From positions 1-18,340 of the forward strand of contig JBKQPR010000204.1 in the NCBI GenBank assembly GCA_052144935.1: 18,340 bases of DNA. The letters run 5' to 3'. The position numbers and the translations under genes were made by a program. Every line of letters begins with the position of its first letter. Position 1 is the first letter of the stretch. Origin of the DNA: JOPF133 sp052144935. GTDB taxonomy: Bacteria > Acidobacteriota > Terriglobia > Bryobacterales > Bryobacteraceae. The notes under the pieces are model-generated. The model did no database searches, was not told where the DNA came from, and saw nothing but the letters and a program-made list of their open reading frames with translations. This document shows, in pieces, positions 1 through 10,128 of this stretch.

Positions 1-18
1 AGGAAAACAAACAACAGC

Positions 19-387
19 TTAGATGTTTTTGGCGCTAAAGTCCAGCACTAATTTGCTCACCATCACCGCCGTCGACCCCACAGCCCTATGCCACGACCCC
101 GATTCCCCCAAAACGGTTAGGCACCCCGGATCGGCCACTACGGCGAGTGCGAATGGTTGGCTCTCCAGGAAAGCACCGGCCATCTCGAGCGCCTTCCCGC
201 TTCGCAGCTTGGCCGAGTCCGCCTTGTCGAAGATTTTCGCATCCTCGAAACCGTAGTCCGCAAGCGGAGGTCCGGCGGGCAATCGCGCGATACGGTGCTG
301 GGCGAGCTCGGTCGAATCCTCATAGCCGCGCTGCTTGAAGAAGCCGCGCACCAGGAACTTGTGCTTGAGCCTTCCATGTCTTCCTGA
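19..387 (-). pseudogene. Remnant of a secreted/envelope-type protein, C-terminal part
   Basis: The minus-strand frame from about 387 to the TAA at 19-21 reads like genuine protein for most of its length. It begins near KHKFLVRGFFKQRGYEDSTE, continues through ADYGFEDAKIFDKADSAKLR and reaches QPFALAVVADPG, with G/C-rich third codon positions as in the clear genes. No credible start codon with a ribosome site precedes it. Upstream the frame turns into Arg/Pro/Ala-rich low-complexity sequence, so the 5' part seems lost or frameshifted. After ADPG the composition also degrades, although the final STAVMVSKLVLDF again looks like a strand/helix element. From memory the order (D..FDK.DSAKL..., FLE..PF.LAVVA, AMVV..YLV..F) resembles acidobacterial OmpA-like C-terminal domains, but I cannot verify this. 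It could also be a short intact gene with a GTG start near 348. Confidence 0.35.
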
Positions 388-874
388 AAAGCGGCGGCCC
401 CGGCATTCACCTGCTGGCGGCCCGCCCGCGACGCGCTGGCAGGCGGCCAGGCGAGCGCGAGCCGGGAGCGGCCGTCCGCGCGGCGGCGCCGCCGGTCGCG
501 CCGTCTTTAGCGTTCTTGATTTGCGCGCGCGGCGGCAGTTCAGCGCTGGTCTCGTCCGTCGGCGCCGGCCGCCCTTCCACCCCGCCATGCCGTGCGGTTG
601 GGGCTGCGGTGGGAGCTTCCGGGCGGCCGGGATGCGCGCGCATTTCGCGGACTGCCCGGTCTCGCCTTTCGCTCGTCCCACTCGCGAGTATGCCTGCATA
701 CCTTCTGGCTTTCTCGCGAAAAGCGGTCCAGTCTGAACCCTTTCGCTGTGGCCGATCGGCTTCCGGGCCTCGGCGGCCGCGCCGGGGATGGCTTCGGTTT
801 CCGGCCAAACTCCTCACGCGGGCGATTAGCCATTACTGCCTCCAGTACTCTATTCTATTTATGATTCCCGCGAG
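388..874. other. GC-rich intergenic region upstream of kinase A
   Basis: Several overlapping frames stay open here only because the DNA is very GC-rich. Their products are Arg/Pro/Ala/Gly-rich with no recognisable motif. The last 40 bases before the kinase start are AT-richer (tattctatttatgat, 851-865) and may carry a -10-like element, but I see no matching -35. No RNA gene or repeat was seen. Confidence 0.4.
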
Positions 875-3457
875 GTGAGCCACTTGGACGGTGAGTATCT
901 CGACGCTTATGACCTTCACGAGACGCTAGGCACCGGCGGCATGGGCACCGTCTACCGGGCCACTGACCGTCGCATCGGCCGCGCCGTGGCGATCAAAATG
1001 ATTCGTCCGGATCGCCTGCCCGATGACAGCGCGCGCACACGCTTCGCCCGTGAGGCACGCAGCATTGGCAGCCTGAACCACCCCAATGTCGCCACCCTCT
1101 ATGACGTCTCGTTGAGCGGCGACAAGCCGTTCATCGTGATGGAGTATCTGCCGGGCGGATCGCTGCACGACCGCCTCCGCTTGGGACCCTCGCCGTTGCC
1201 CGACATCCTGCGCGATGCGGAAGGAATTGCCGCGGGCCTGGATCACGCGCATGCGCACGGAGTGACTCACCGCGATCTAAAGCCGGCCAACGTTCTGTTT
1301 TCAGCCGGCGGCGTTCCCAAAATCATCGACTTCGGCCTCGCCATCCTGCCCGAGACTTCCACCATGACCGCCCCAGGCACGGCGATGGGGACGGCCGAGT
1401 ACATGTCGCCGGAACAAGCCAGCGGGGAAGTGGCCGATCAACGCTCGGATATCTTCAGTTTCGGCGTGATCCTCTACCGGATGGCCTCCGGCCGTCACCC
1501 GTTCCAGTGCGAGAGCGTTCCAGCCACGCTGCATAAAATTGTCTACGATCCGCCGCCGCCGCTCCAGGAGGTGCGGCCCGGCCTGCCCGCGGCCTTCATC
1601 AGGCTGGTAAACTCGCTGCTCGAAAAGCGCCCGGAGAACCGGCCCCAGCGGATGCGCGACGTGATCGACGGCCTCCGGTCCATCCAGCAATCGCTGAGCG
1701 GCGCGGCCAGCGCCACCGAGACCATGCTGGCGCCCCAGGCGCCGAGGCGCGGCCGCCGTCGCGCCTGGCTGGTGCTGGGGGCGGTGCTAGTAGCCTTGGC
1801 CGCGGTGCTGGGTTGGTGGATATTGGGGCGGACTTCGCGCCACCTTCCGTCCACCCGTGAACTGGTGATCCTCCCCTTTGACAACCTCAGCCGCGATCCC
1901 TTGGAGCAGGCATTCTGCGATGGCCTCGTGGAACTGCTGACCAGCTCGTTGACCCAGATGGAGCGCTTCCACAGCACCTTGTGGGTCATCCCCTCGGCGG
2001 ACGTCCGGCGCATGCAATTGCACAGCGTCAGCGATGCCCGCAAGGCGTTTCCCGTTAACCTGGTGGTGACCGGCAGCCTGCAAACCGACAGCAATCAGAT
2101 CCTGGTGGTGGTAAATCTCTCCGACGCCGCCACCGCGCGCCAGATCGCCTCGCGGATCGTGCCGGTGAGTCAGGCCGAACGCAGCCAATTGACGCCCAAG
2201 CTGATCTCCGCGCTGTTGGACCTTCTCGATCTCGGCTCCGGCGGCGATCTGCTGCGTAACGTCCAGCCGCATGTCTCCTCGGCCAACGATTCCTACCTGC
2301 AGAGTAAAGGCTTGCTGCAACATAGCGAGGTCCCCTCTAACGTGGACCAGGCCATTGCTCTGTTGGAACAAAGTGTCAAGCTGGACCCCACCTTCGCGTT
2401 GTCGCATACGGCGCTGGCCGACGCCTATTTGCGGCGCTACTCCCGCACCAAAGAGAAGGAATGGCTCGCCAGGGCCGACCAGATGGCCCAGCGCAGTCTC
2501 GAACTGGATGGGTCGCAGTCCGCCGTACACCTCGTTTTGGGCCGCCTCTACCGCGCCACCGGACAAAGCGAGCAGGCCATCGCGGAAATTCAGAGGGCCA
2601 TCGCGCTCGACCCGTTAAATGTCGCGGCCTACACCAATCTGGCTCTGGCTTACAGCGAGGTGCGTCGCCCGGCGGACGCCGAGAAAGCTTACCTGCAGGC
2701 CATTCGCATCCGTCCCAGCTATTGGCTGGCTTACTCCAACCTGGGGGTCTTTTACGAATTGCGCGGCGAATACGCCAAGGCCCTGGAGCCGCTATCCCTC
2801 GCGGTCAAACTTGCGCCGGACTACCCCGACGGGCACAATACTCTCGGCACTTTGTATTACTACCTGGAACGCTTCGACGATGCGCTGGCGGAGTTCGGCA
2901 AGTCCCTGGAGCTGCGTCCCACACCCCTCGCTTACTCCAATCGCGCCATGATCTACTTCGAGCGGGCCGACTACCCCAATGCCCGGGACGCCTACCGCAA
3001 GGCTCTCGGCTTGGACAGCCAGGACCCCTTGTATTGGGGCAACCTGGCCGACACCGACATGCAGATCCCGGGCGCCCAAGCCGAGGCGCGGGACGCCTAT
3101 CAGCGGGCCATCGCGCTGAGCCGCGAGAGGTTGGCCGTGAACCCCAGGGACGCCGATGCGCTCGGGCGAATGGCGCTTTACCTGGCCCGCATCTCCAACT
3201 GCGCCGAAGCCCGCGACCGGATCGAGGAAGCGCGGCGGCTGGCGCCCGATCGGGTACTGCTGATCTTCAAGTCGGCGAAAATCGCCGAGGCTTGCCACGA
3301 CCGCCCATCCGCACTAAGATATCTGGAGTCGGCCATTCGCAAAGGATATCCGCGCCGCGAGGTCGACCAGGATCCCGATCTGGGCCCACTCCGCCAGAGC
3401 CCTGCATACGCGGGTATGCGTGCGCGGACGGCGGAAAGTTCGCAATCCAAGGAATAG
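875..3457 (+). CDS. Membrane Ser/Thr protein kinase with TolB-like and TPR outer region (kinase A)
   Basis: A Hanks-type kinase of 860 residues that should phosphorylate proteins on Ser/Thr. The kinase domain spans about residues 12-270. It has the glycine loop LGTGGMGTVY (18-27), ATP-anchoring Lys41 in VAIK, the catalytic loop HRDLKPAN (132-139, Asp134), the DFG metal-binding motif (152-154) and SPEQ in the APE position, so it looks active. One hydrophobic segment (about 297-318) follows a basic stretch. The outer part starts with ELVILPFDNLSRDPLEQAF at 329, a TolB-like region also seen in CadC-type regulators, then carries repeated TPR motifs from about 470 to 835. The start is GTG at 875: an ATG at 861 in another frame ends at 876-878, and no better in-frame start exists. 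The stop TAG at 3455-3457 lies within the ribosome site of the next gene, indicating an operon. The ligand and substrates are unknown. Confidence 0.93.
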   Translation: MSHLDGEYLDAYDLHETLGTGGMGTVYRATDRRIGRAVAIKMIRPDRLPDDSARTRFAREARSIGSLNHPNVATLYDVSLSGDKPFIVMEYLPGGSLHDRLRLGPSPLPDILRDAEGIAAGLDHAHAHGVTHRDLKPANVLFSAGGVPKIIDFGLAILPETSTMTAPGTAMGTAEYMSPEQASGEVADQRSDIFSFGVILYRMASGRHPFQCESVPATLHKIVYDPPPPLQEVRPGLPAAFIRLVNSLLEKRPENRPQRMRDVIDGLRSIQQSLSGAASATETMLAPQAPRRGRRRAWLVLGAVLVALAAVLGWWILGRTSRHLPSTRELVILPFDNLSRDPLEQAFCDGLVELLTSSLTQMERFHSTLWVIPSADVRRMQLHSVSDARKAFPVNLVVTGSLQTDSNQILVVVNLSDAATARQIASRIVPVSQAERSQLTPKLISALLDLLDLGSGGDLLRNVQPHVSSANDSYLQSKGLLQHSEVPSNVDQAIALLEQSVKLDPTFALSHTALADAYLRRYSRTKEKEWLARADQMAQRSLELDGSQSAVHLVLGRLYRATGQSEQAIAEIQRAIALDPLNVAAYTNLALAYSEVRRPADAEKAYLQAIRIRPSYWLAYSNLGVFYELRGEYAKALEPLSLAVKLAPDYPDGHNTLGTLYYYLERFDDALAEFGKSLELRPTPLAYSNRAMIYFERADYPNARDAYRKALGLDSQDPLYWGNLADTDMQIPGAQAEARDAYQRAIALSRERLAVNPRDADALGRMALYLARISNCAEARDRIEEARRLAPDRVLLIFKSAKIAEACHDRPSALRYLESAIRKGYPRREVDQDPDLGPLRQSPAYAGMRARTAESSQSKE

Positions 3458-3460
3458 GAG
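3456..3460 (+). promoter_or_regulatory. Ribosome binding site of the beta-rich gene
   Basis: AGGAG lies 8 bases before the ATG at 3469 and overlaps the kinase stop codon. It fixes the start of the downstream gene, although the same frame is open far upstream inside the kinase gene. It also suggests translational coupling. Confidence 0.75.
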
Positions 3461-3468
3461 CAGAAGCC

Positions 3469-4212
3469 ATGCCTAGCCGGCCACCGAAAGACCGTGTCAT
3501 ACAGATCTCCATTAACGCACAGAACCAATTCCAGTACACGAATCTATCCGACGGGAGCGATGCCAGCGTTCTGGTTCTCATCCAGGGCGATCATCTCACG
3601 TGGGTCCTGGCGCCCGTCATTTCGCCACGGACATTTCAAATCGATTTCGATGTGGTGAATCCCTTTCAGCTCGGCAGCCCGGTTAGTTTGCGCGGACGCG
3701 ACTCTATCAAGGCGCCGGCTTTGAACTTCCCCTTTAACACTTACGCCGGCAACCGGATACTGAAGTATTCGGTCTCGCTGGGAAACGGATGGACCGACGA
3801 CCCGGATATCGTGCCCTCGCCGGGCGACCCGGTCCTTACAGGGCAACTTGTTCAGCCGAATGCCCTGATTACCTGGGTGGACCCTGCGACGCAACAGCAG
3901 ATCAGCTTAAATCCGCCCAACATGACCGCCGACGCTACCGGCGGTGGAGGCATCGCCAAAGTGAGTTGGGCATGGCAGGGCGATCAACCGAACCCGGAGC
4001 CCTTCACGTTGCAGTTTGAAAAGGGCATCGCGCCCGGAATCCCATCGGGATGGCCCACCGTCCTGTTGGATTCCACCCCGCTGGGCGGGATACCGGCCAT
4101 CCAGCTCTTTCTCCCGAAGGGACTCCTAACAGCCACCACGTTCACCCTAACCACGACCACGGGCGATGGGAATCAGGCGCCGCCGATCCAAGGGACGCTC
4201 CTGATCTCGTGA
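3469..4212 (+). CDS. Hypothetical beta-rich protein in operon with kinase A
   Basis: A 247-residue protein that I do not recognise. There is no signal peptide, membrane segment or Cys motif, so it appears cytoplasmic. The sequence alternates short hydrophobic strands with Gly/Pro/Asp/Asn turns (VIQISINAQNQFQYTNLSDG near the N-terminus, ALITWVDPATQQQISLNPPN mid-protein, TTFTLTTTTGDG near the end), which suggests one or two beta-sandwich domains. The start at 3469 is set by AGGAG with 8-base spacing. The gene begins 11 bases after the kinase stop, so cotranscription is likely. The Thr-rich C-terminal segment could be a phosphorylation target of the kinase, but this is inference from position and composition only. 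A convergent-gap hairpin lies downstream. Confidence 0.82.
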   Translation: MPSRPPKDRVIQISINAQNQFQYTNLSDGSDASVLVLIQGDHLTWVLAPVISPRTFQIDFDVVNPFQLGSPVSLRGRDSIKAPALNFPFNTYAGNRILKYSVSLGNGWTDDPDIVPSPGDPVLTGQLVQPNALITWVDPATQQQISLNPPNMTADATGGGGIAKVSWAWQGDQPNPEPFTLQFEKGIAPGIPSGWPTVLLDSTPLGGIPAIQLFLPKGLLTATTFTLTTTTGDGNQAPPIQGTLLIS

Positions 4213-4260
4213 CGCAATTGGACCGGCGTCCTGGTCCGCGGCTCCGACCGGCGCGGCGGC

Positions 4261-4291
4261 GCGCTCGGGCCCGCCATCGCGGGCCAAGCGC
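4261..4291. terminator. Hairpin between convergent transcription units
   Basis: The perfect 7-bp stem GGCCCGC/GCGGGCC (4268-4274 with 4279-4285, loop CATC) is extended by GCGCT/AGCGC (4261-4265 with 4287-4291). On the plus strand it is followed by the moderately T-rich stretch gtctatttcaagtctttta. It sits between the plus-strand operon (stop at 4212) and kinase B (stop at 4387 on the minus strand), so it may serve both directions. The T-tract is imperfect. Confidence 0.5.
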
Positions 4292-4386
4292 GTCTATTTC
4301 AAGTCTTTTACTGTACCGCACGATCGACCGCTAAACCGCCAGCCAGCCGTACAGCAAGTCCGGTCCCATTGGAAACCCTCCTGAGC

Positions 4387-7374
<2,988 letters not shown>

Positions 7375-7464
7375 GTCGATTGGTTAATTCTGCGCCAGCC
7401 GGCGGAGATCCGCAAGTCCGAAACTGCCACTGCGCCCGGCCGCCAGCGAGCACAAGACACCTTC

Positions 7465-7797
7465 TCAGGCCCCCACTGCGTGGCAGGCGCCGGCAGGACG
7501 CCCGACAACGGCCCCCACCGCGCGGCAGGCGCCGGCAGGACGCCCGGCAACGGCCCCCACCGCGCGGCAGGCGCTGGCAGGACGCCCGACAACGGCCCCC
7601 ACCGCGCGGCAGGCGCCGGCAGGACGCCCGACAACGGCCCCCACCGCGCGGCAGGCGCCGGCAGGACGCCCGACAACAAGCTGAATCGCCGCGAGTGCCT
7701 CTTCTTCGGTTATTTCGTCCACATCCGCGTCGAAGCCGTTCCAGTAACGCCGAATGATGTCCGCTTCCTCGTGCCGTTCCCGGCGCGCCAGTCCCAA
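7465..7797 (-). CDS. Small ORF with 14-residue tandem repeats upstream of kinase B, possibly degenerate
   Basis: The N-terminal 40 residues look genuine: RRERHEEADIIRRYWNGF followed by DADVDEITEEEALAAIQLV, an acidic helical stretch with GC-rich third positions. They are followed by five copies of VVGRPAGACRAVGA (with substitutions) encoded by a 42-bp tandem repeat, then TGA at 7465-7467. The same frame continues past this TGA with another protein-like stretch, CSLAAGRSGSFGLADLRRLA, ending at TAA 7384-7386 just 9 bases before the kinase ATG. The original gene therefore probably ran to 7384 and was altered by repeat growth and a nonsense codon. The only in-frame start is TTG at 7797, directly after a TGA and without a clear ribosome site, so the 5' end may be damaged too. 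I do not recognise the family. Confidence 0.4.
   Translation of the reverse strand: MGLARRERHEEADIIRRYWNGFDADVDEITEEEALAAIQLVVGRPAGACRAVGAVVGRPAGACRAVGAVVGRPASACRAVGAVAGRPAGACRAVGAVVGRPAGACHAVGA
7468..7677. repeat. Five exact-length 42-bp tandem repeats (minisatellite)
   Basis: The units run 7468-7509, 7510-7551, 7552-7593, 7594-7635 and 7636-7677. Each starts ggcccccac and ends cgcccgacaac or a one-base variant. Units 4 and 5 are identical, units 2 and 3 differ from them by one base each, and unit 1 by two. There are no spacers. Because 42 is divisible by three, copy-number changes keep the reading frame. Several frames on both strands remain open through the array. Confidence 0.97.
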
Positions 7798-8089
7798 TCA
7801 TGCGTTTGCCACGAGCCCCCGGCGTGGCGCCGCATCCGGCAGACGGCGACACGCCAGTCGCTCATTTGAGCGTCGTTTCGCTGGATGAGGTAGCGGACCT
7901 TCCCAAAGCCATTTGCCATAAGCCTGGCGAAACCGACGAACCCGACAGGCTGGCCCTGGATACAGCGCCGTTTTCACATAAGTGCTTTCCCCATCGGGTC
8001 CGGTTCGGCGCCCGGCGGTCACCGTTCATCCGGCCAAGGATGCAGCCCGCATTACGTGGAAGTCCGTGCCGTTGGCCAACCTGTGGCGC
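7798..8089. other. Intergenic region between the repeat ORF and the downstream hairpin
   Basis: No convincing gene is present. Minus-strand frames ending near 7710 and 7798 are short. One begins MANGFGKVRYLIQRNDAQ, and ATGAGCGACTGG at about 7863 could start a peptide that shifts into the repeat ORF frame, but I cannot show this. A palindrome GTTGGCCAAC lies at 8071-8080. Confidence 0.35.
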
Positions 8090-8112
8090 GGTGGGCCGGG
8101 AATCTGCCCACC
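8090..8112 (-). terminator. Candidate terminator hairpin after the acidobacterial membrane protein gene
   Basis: GGTGGGC (8090-8096) and GCCCACC (8106-8112) form a 7-bp stem with a 9-base loop. The hairpin begins one base beyond the stop codon of the minus-strand gene. It lacks a following T-tract, so rho-independent action is uncertain. Confidence 0.4.
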
Positions 8113-8113
8113 C

Positions 8114-9454
8114 CTACCACACGTACGAGGCCACCACATCCGGCAGCGCCGGCGTATTCCCAATCACGCGCGCGTGCAGCACCACCTGCAGATTCTTGTT
8201 TTCCCATCCCGGCGCGAGCTTGCGCAGGATGACCCCCAGTTGCTCGGGGTCGGCCAGCAGGCGGCCCGCCGCTTCCGTCCCGAACTGCTTCAGGCCCGCC
8301 GCGACCAGGATCAGCCCGCCAGTGTAGCTGCTATGGATGCGGCACACCAGAGTGTAATCGTCGGGCGTCGATCCATCGTCTTTCGCAACTACCGACCATT
8401 GGCCGCCGTCCCCGGCCGGGTTGGCTTGCGTATCCACGATGACGGTGCGCGTTCCCGGCAGCCAGGTGAAACGGAACCTCCAGGCCTGCTGCATCTCCAT
8501 GGTCCACCGGTTGGTCACCGCGCCGATGAGCAGCGTCTGCGTATTGCGCAGATCCGCGAATTCGATGGCGCTGGCCATGCGCACGCGCACCGCATGGGAC
8601 TTCCGCGCCAGCATGGCCGACACTTCGTTGGCCGCGATCATGTCGCCGAAACCGACGTACTGATTGAAGACCGGCACCATGTCGGAACCGTTGAGTTCCT
8701 TGGGCGGCACCTGGAGGGCCCGTTGCAGGGGAATCTCCTGCGGCGGCAGATTCTGTTCGCTGAGCCGCACCGCCCGTCCGGAGGGATGGTAGACGATCGG
8801 GTGGGCCATGGCGATGAACAGCGGATCCGGCGAGCGCCATACAGGATCCCAGAACCGCTGAAACGCTTCCAGGTTGGGACTCGGAGCGCGCAGCTTCCAC
8901 ACTGCCGCAACGGTGGCCGCCCCCACGACCGCCACCACGCAGATCAGGATGAGCTTCCGGCCGGCGCGCCGGGGTGGCGCCCCTGGGGCGCCCGCTGGGG
9001 TGCCCCCTGGGCTGCCCTCTGGGGTGCCCCCTGGGCCTGGCGGCGGGACCGCTTCCTTGTCCGGCGCGGCGGTGACGTAGCGGAACTCGGGCACGTAGGA
9101 CCCCGACGGCAGATCGATCCGAATCCCCGCCGCCGCGCCCTCCGGGGTCACATAGTATTGCGCCAGCCTCTTTCTTACTTCGCGCGCGCCCACCCGGACG
9201 ATAGTGTCTTCGCCCAGATCGATGTGGGGCTGCCGCCCAAAGACCTCCACGGCGATGCTTCGCTCTTTGAGCGCACCCCCTTCACCGGCCAGCGATTTTT
9301 CGCAAACGTAGTCCAGGAACTGCTGGCAGCGTTTACTTCCGTGAAACACGGGGCTGGTCAGGATATTGGCGAGCTGGCGCCGGATCTCTTCCGGCTGCGG
9401 CAGGTGGTCACGGATGGCTGCGGCATCCTGCAGCGCCAAGACGGCTTTCGACAT
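8114..9454 (-). CDS. Membrane-anchored protein of an uncharacterised acidobacterial family
   Basis: A 446-residue protein with ATG at 9454 (MSKAVLALQD). The N-terminal domain (about 18-115) has the pattern LTSPVFHGSKRCQQFLDYV, then LKERSIAVEVFGRQP, then DTIVRVGAREVRKRLAQYY and IDLPSGSYVPEF. I know this block as a recurrent acidobacterial N-terminal module, sometimes fused to membrane and sensory parts; it may be a winged-helix-like DNA-binding unit, but this is not established. Next comes a Gly/Pro linker with an 8-residue repeat (GGTPEGSP, GGTPAGAP), one membrane segment (about 168-188) and a C-terminal domain. That domain includes FADLRNTQTLLIGAVTNRWT and the end motif VVASYVW, which I recall as typical of this family. 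Its role could be transmembrane signalling to transcription; the ligand is unknown. A 10-G tract lies between the upstream purine-rich site and the ATG. The frame also extends to a TTG at 9517, which seems less likely. Confidence 0.82.
   Translation of the reverse strand: MSKAVLALQDAAAIRDHLPQPEEIRRQLANILTSPVFHGSKRCQQFLDYVCEKSLAGEGGALKERSIAVEVFGRQPHIDLGEDTIVRVGAREVRKRLAQYYVTPEGAAAGIRIDLPSGSYVPEFRYVTAAPDKEAVPPPGPGGTPEGSPGGTPAGAPGAPPRRAGRKLILICVVAVVGAATVAAVWKLRAPSPNLEAFQRFWDPVWRSPDPLFIAMAHPIVYHPSGRAVRLSEQNLPPQEIPLQRALQVPPKELNGSDMVPVFNQYVGFGDMIAANEVSAMLARKSHAVRVRMASAIEFADLRNTQTLLIGAVTNRWTMEMQQAWRFRFTWLPGTRTVIVDTQANPAGDGGQWSVVAKDDGSTPDDYTLVCRIHSSYTGGLILVAAGLKQFGTEAAGRLLADPEQLGVILRKLAPGWENKNLQVVLHARVIGNTPALPDVVASYVW
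8995..9035. repeat. Two copies of a 17-bp GC-rich repeat in the linker coding region
   Basis: CTGGGGTGCCCCCTGGG occurs at 8995-9011 and 9019-9035, 24 bases apart, encoding the 8-residue GGTP repeat of the linker. A degenerate third unit lies just before (8975-8993). A further exact copy is found in the intergenic region at 9600-9616. Confidence 0.85.
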
Positions 9455-9456
9455 GG

Positions 9457-9466
9457 CCCCCCCCCC
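9457..9466 (-). promoter_or_regulatory. Ten-G homopolymer between ribosome site and start codon
   Basis: The plus strand reads ten consecutive C at 9457-9466; on the gene's strand this is G10, two bases before the ATG at 9454. A possible Shine-Dalgarno GGGAG (9470-9474) lies 15 bases before the ATG, farther than usual because of the tract. Slippage in the tract would change the spacing, so it could tune translation. Alternatively the G tract itself pairs with the ribosome. Confidence 0.5.
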
Positions 9467-10128
9467 GTTCTCCCTTTTGCTCCCTCCGATTCTGCTACGT
9501 CTCGCCGCCAAAAGCAAGGTGGTGGTGTGGGTGTGGTGGGTGTGGTGGGTGAGGAGCGCCCCATGTTTCTGCCCTCCACCGCCGAAAGGCTACGCGCCGC
9601 TGGGGTGCCCCCTGGGCCCGCCAAGGCCGCCCGCTCCTCCCAGCACTCCCGCAAGCGCGACTCCACCGATCCCAACTCCGCCGGCGCCGCTGGGTCTCGA
9701 TTCGGGTAGATCCCCGGCCTCCGGGAGCCAACCGGGTCACCAACTTCCGCCGCCTAAAGACCCCTTTCCCTCCAGCCACTTACCGGCAGCGCACCCCGGC
9801 CGGCGCCGTCTCGCGTGCTACACGTAGGGTGAGGAACGCCGCATGCCTCTTGCCGCCAACGCCGCCCGGGGCGCCCGCTGGGCCCCTCCAAGCTTCGCCG
9901 CCGAACGCCTCAAAACCCTCTCCGCGCAAAAATACCGAACGAACCCATTTTGGAGTGCCAATCTGAATCGAATCAACCACTTGAGCCACCACCACCCGAA
10001 CCCATTTTGCCCATGGAACACCCCTCCCCCAGCCCCCACCCACGCCGCCGCCGCGCGGTCCGGCGGCACGTTTACGACCGTGGTAGGCCACCTGTTACCC
10101 TTCGCTCAGTGCTTCCGGCCCGCCATTC
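9467..10128. other. Repeat-rich divergent intergenic region
   Basis: No gene is supported between the divergent membrane-protein and PBP genes. The region holds a G-rich 9-bp repeat (9529-9549), a third copy of the 17-bp linker repeat (9600-9616) and two near-copies of gggtgaggagcgccccatg at 9547-9565 and 9827-9845, the second with two changes. It also holds two copies of cgaacccattttg (9940-9952 and 9997-10009). Both promoters must lie here, but I could not pick out convincing -35/-10 pairs. Open frames across it are Pro/Gly/Arg-rich. Confidence 0.6.
9529..9549 (+). repeat. G-rich 9-bp repeat, possible G-quadruplex
   Basis: GGG-tgtggt-GGG-tgtggt-GGG is preceded by GGTGGTGGTGT and followed by TGAGG, giving three GGG runs and many GG runs within 9518-9554 on the plus strand. 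This could fold as a two-tier, or a bulged three-tier, quadruplex. It lies about 75-95 bases upstream of the minus-strand start at 9454. Confidence 0.6.

Noticed and set aside
2461..3468. Upstream extension of the beta-rich gene into the kinase gene
   Set aside because: The frame is open but overlaps real kinase codons, and AGGAG at 3456-3460 fixes the start at 3469.
7468..7677. Five direct repeats resembling a CRISPR array
   Set aside because: The units abut with no spacers, are 42 bp and GC-rich, and no cas gene is present; it is a minisatellite.
7982..9709. Plus-strand ORF of 575 codons
   Set aside because: Antisense to the acidobacterial membrane protein gene; composition is that of a shadow frame.
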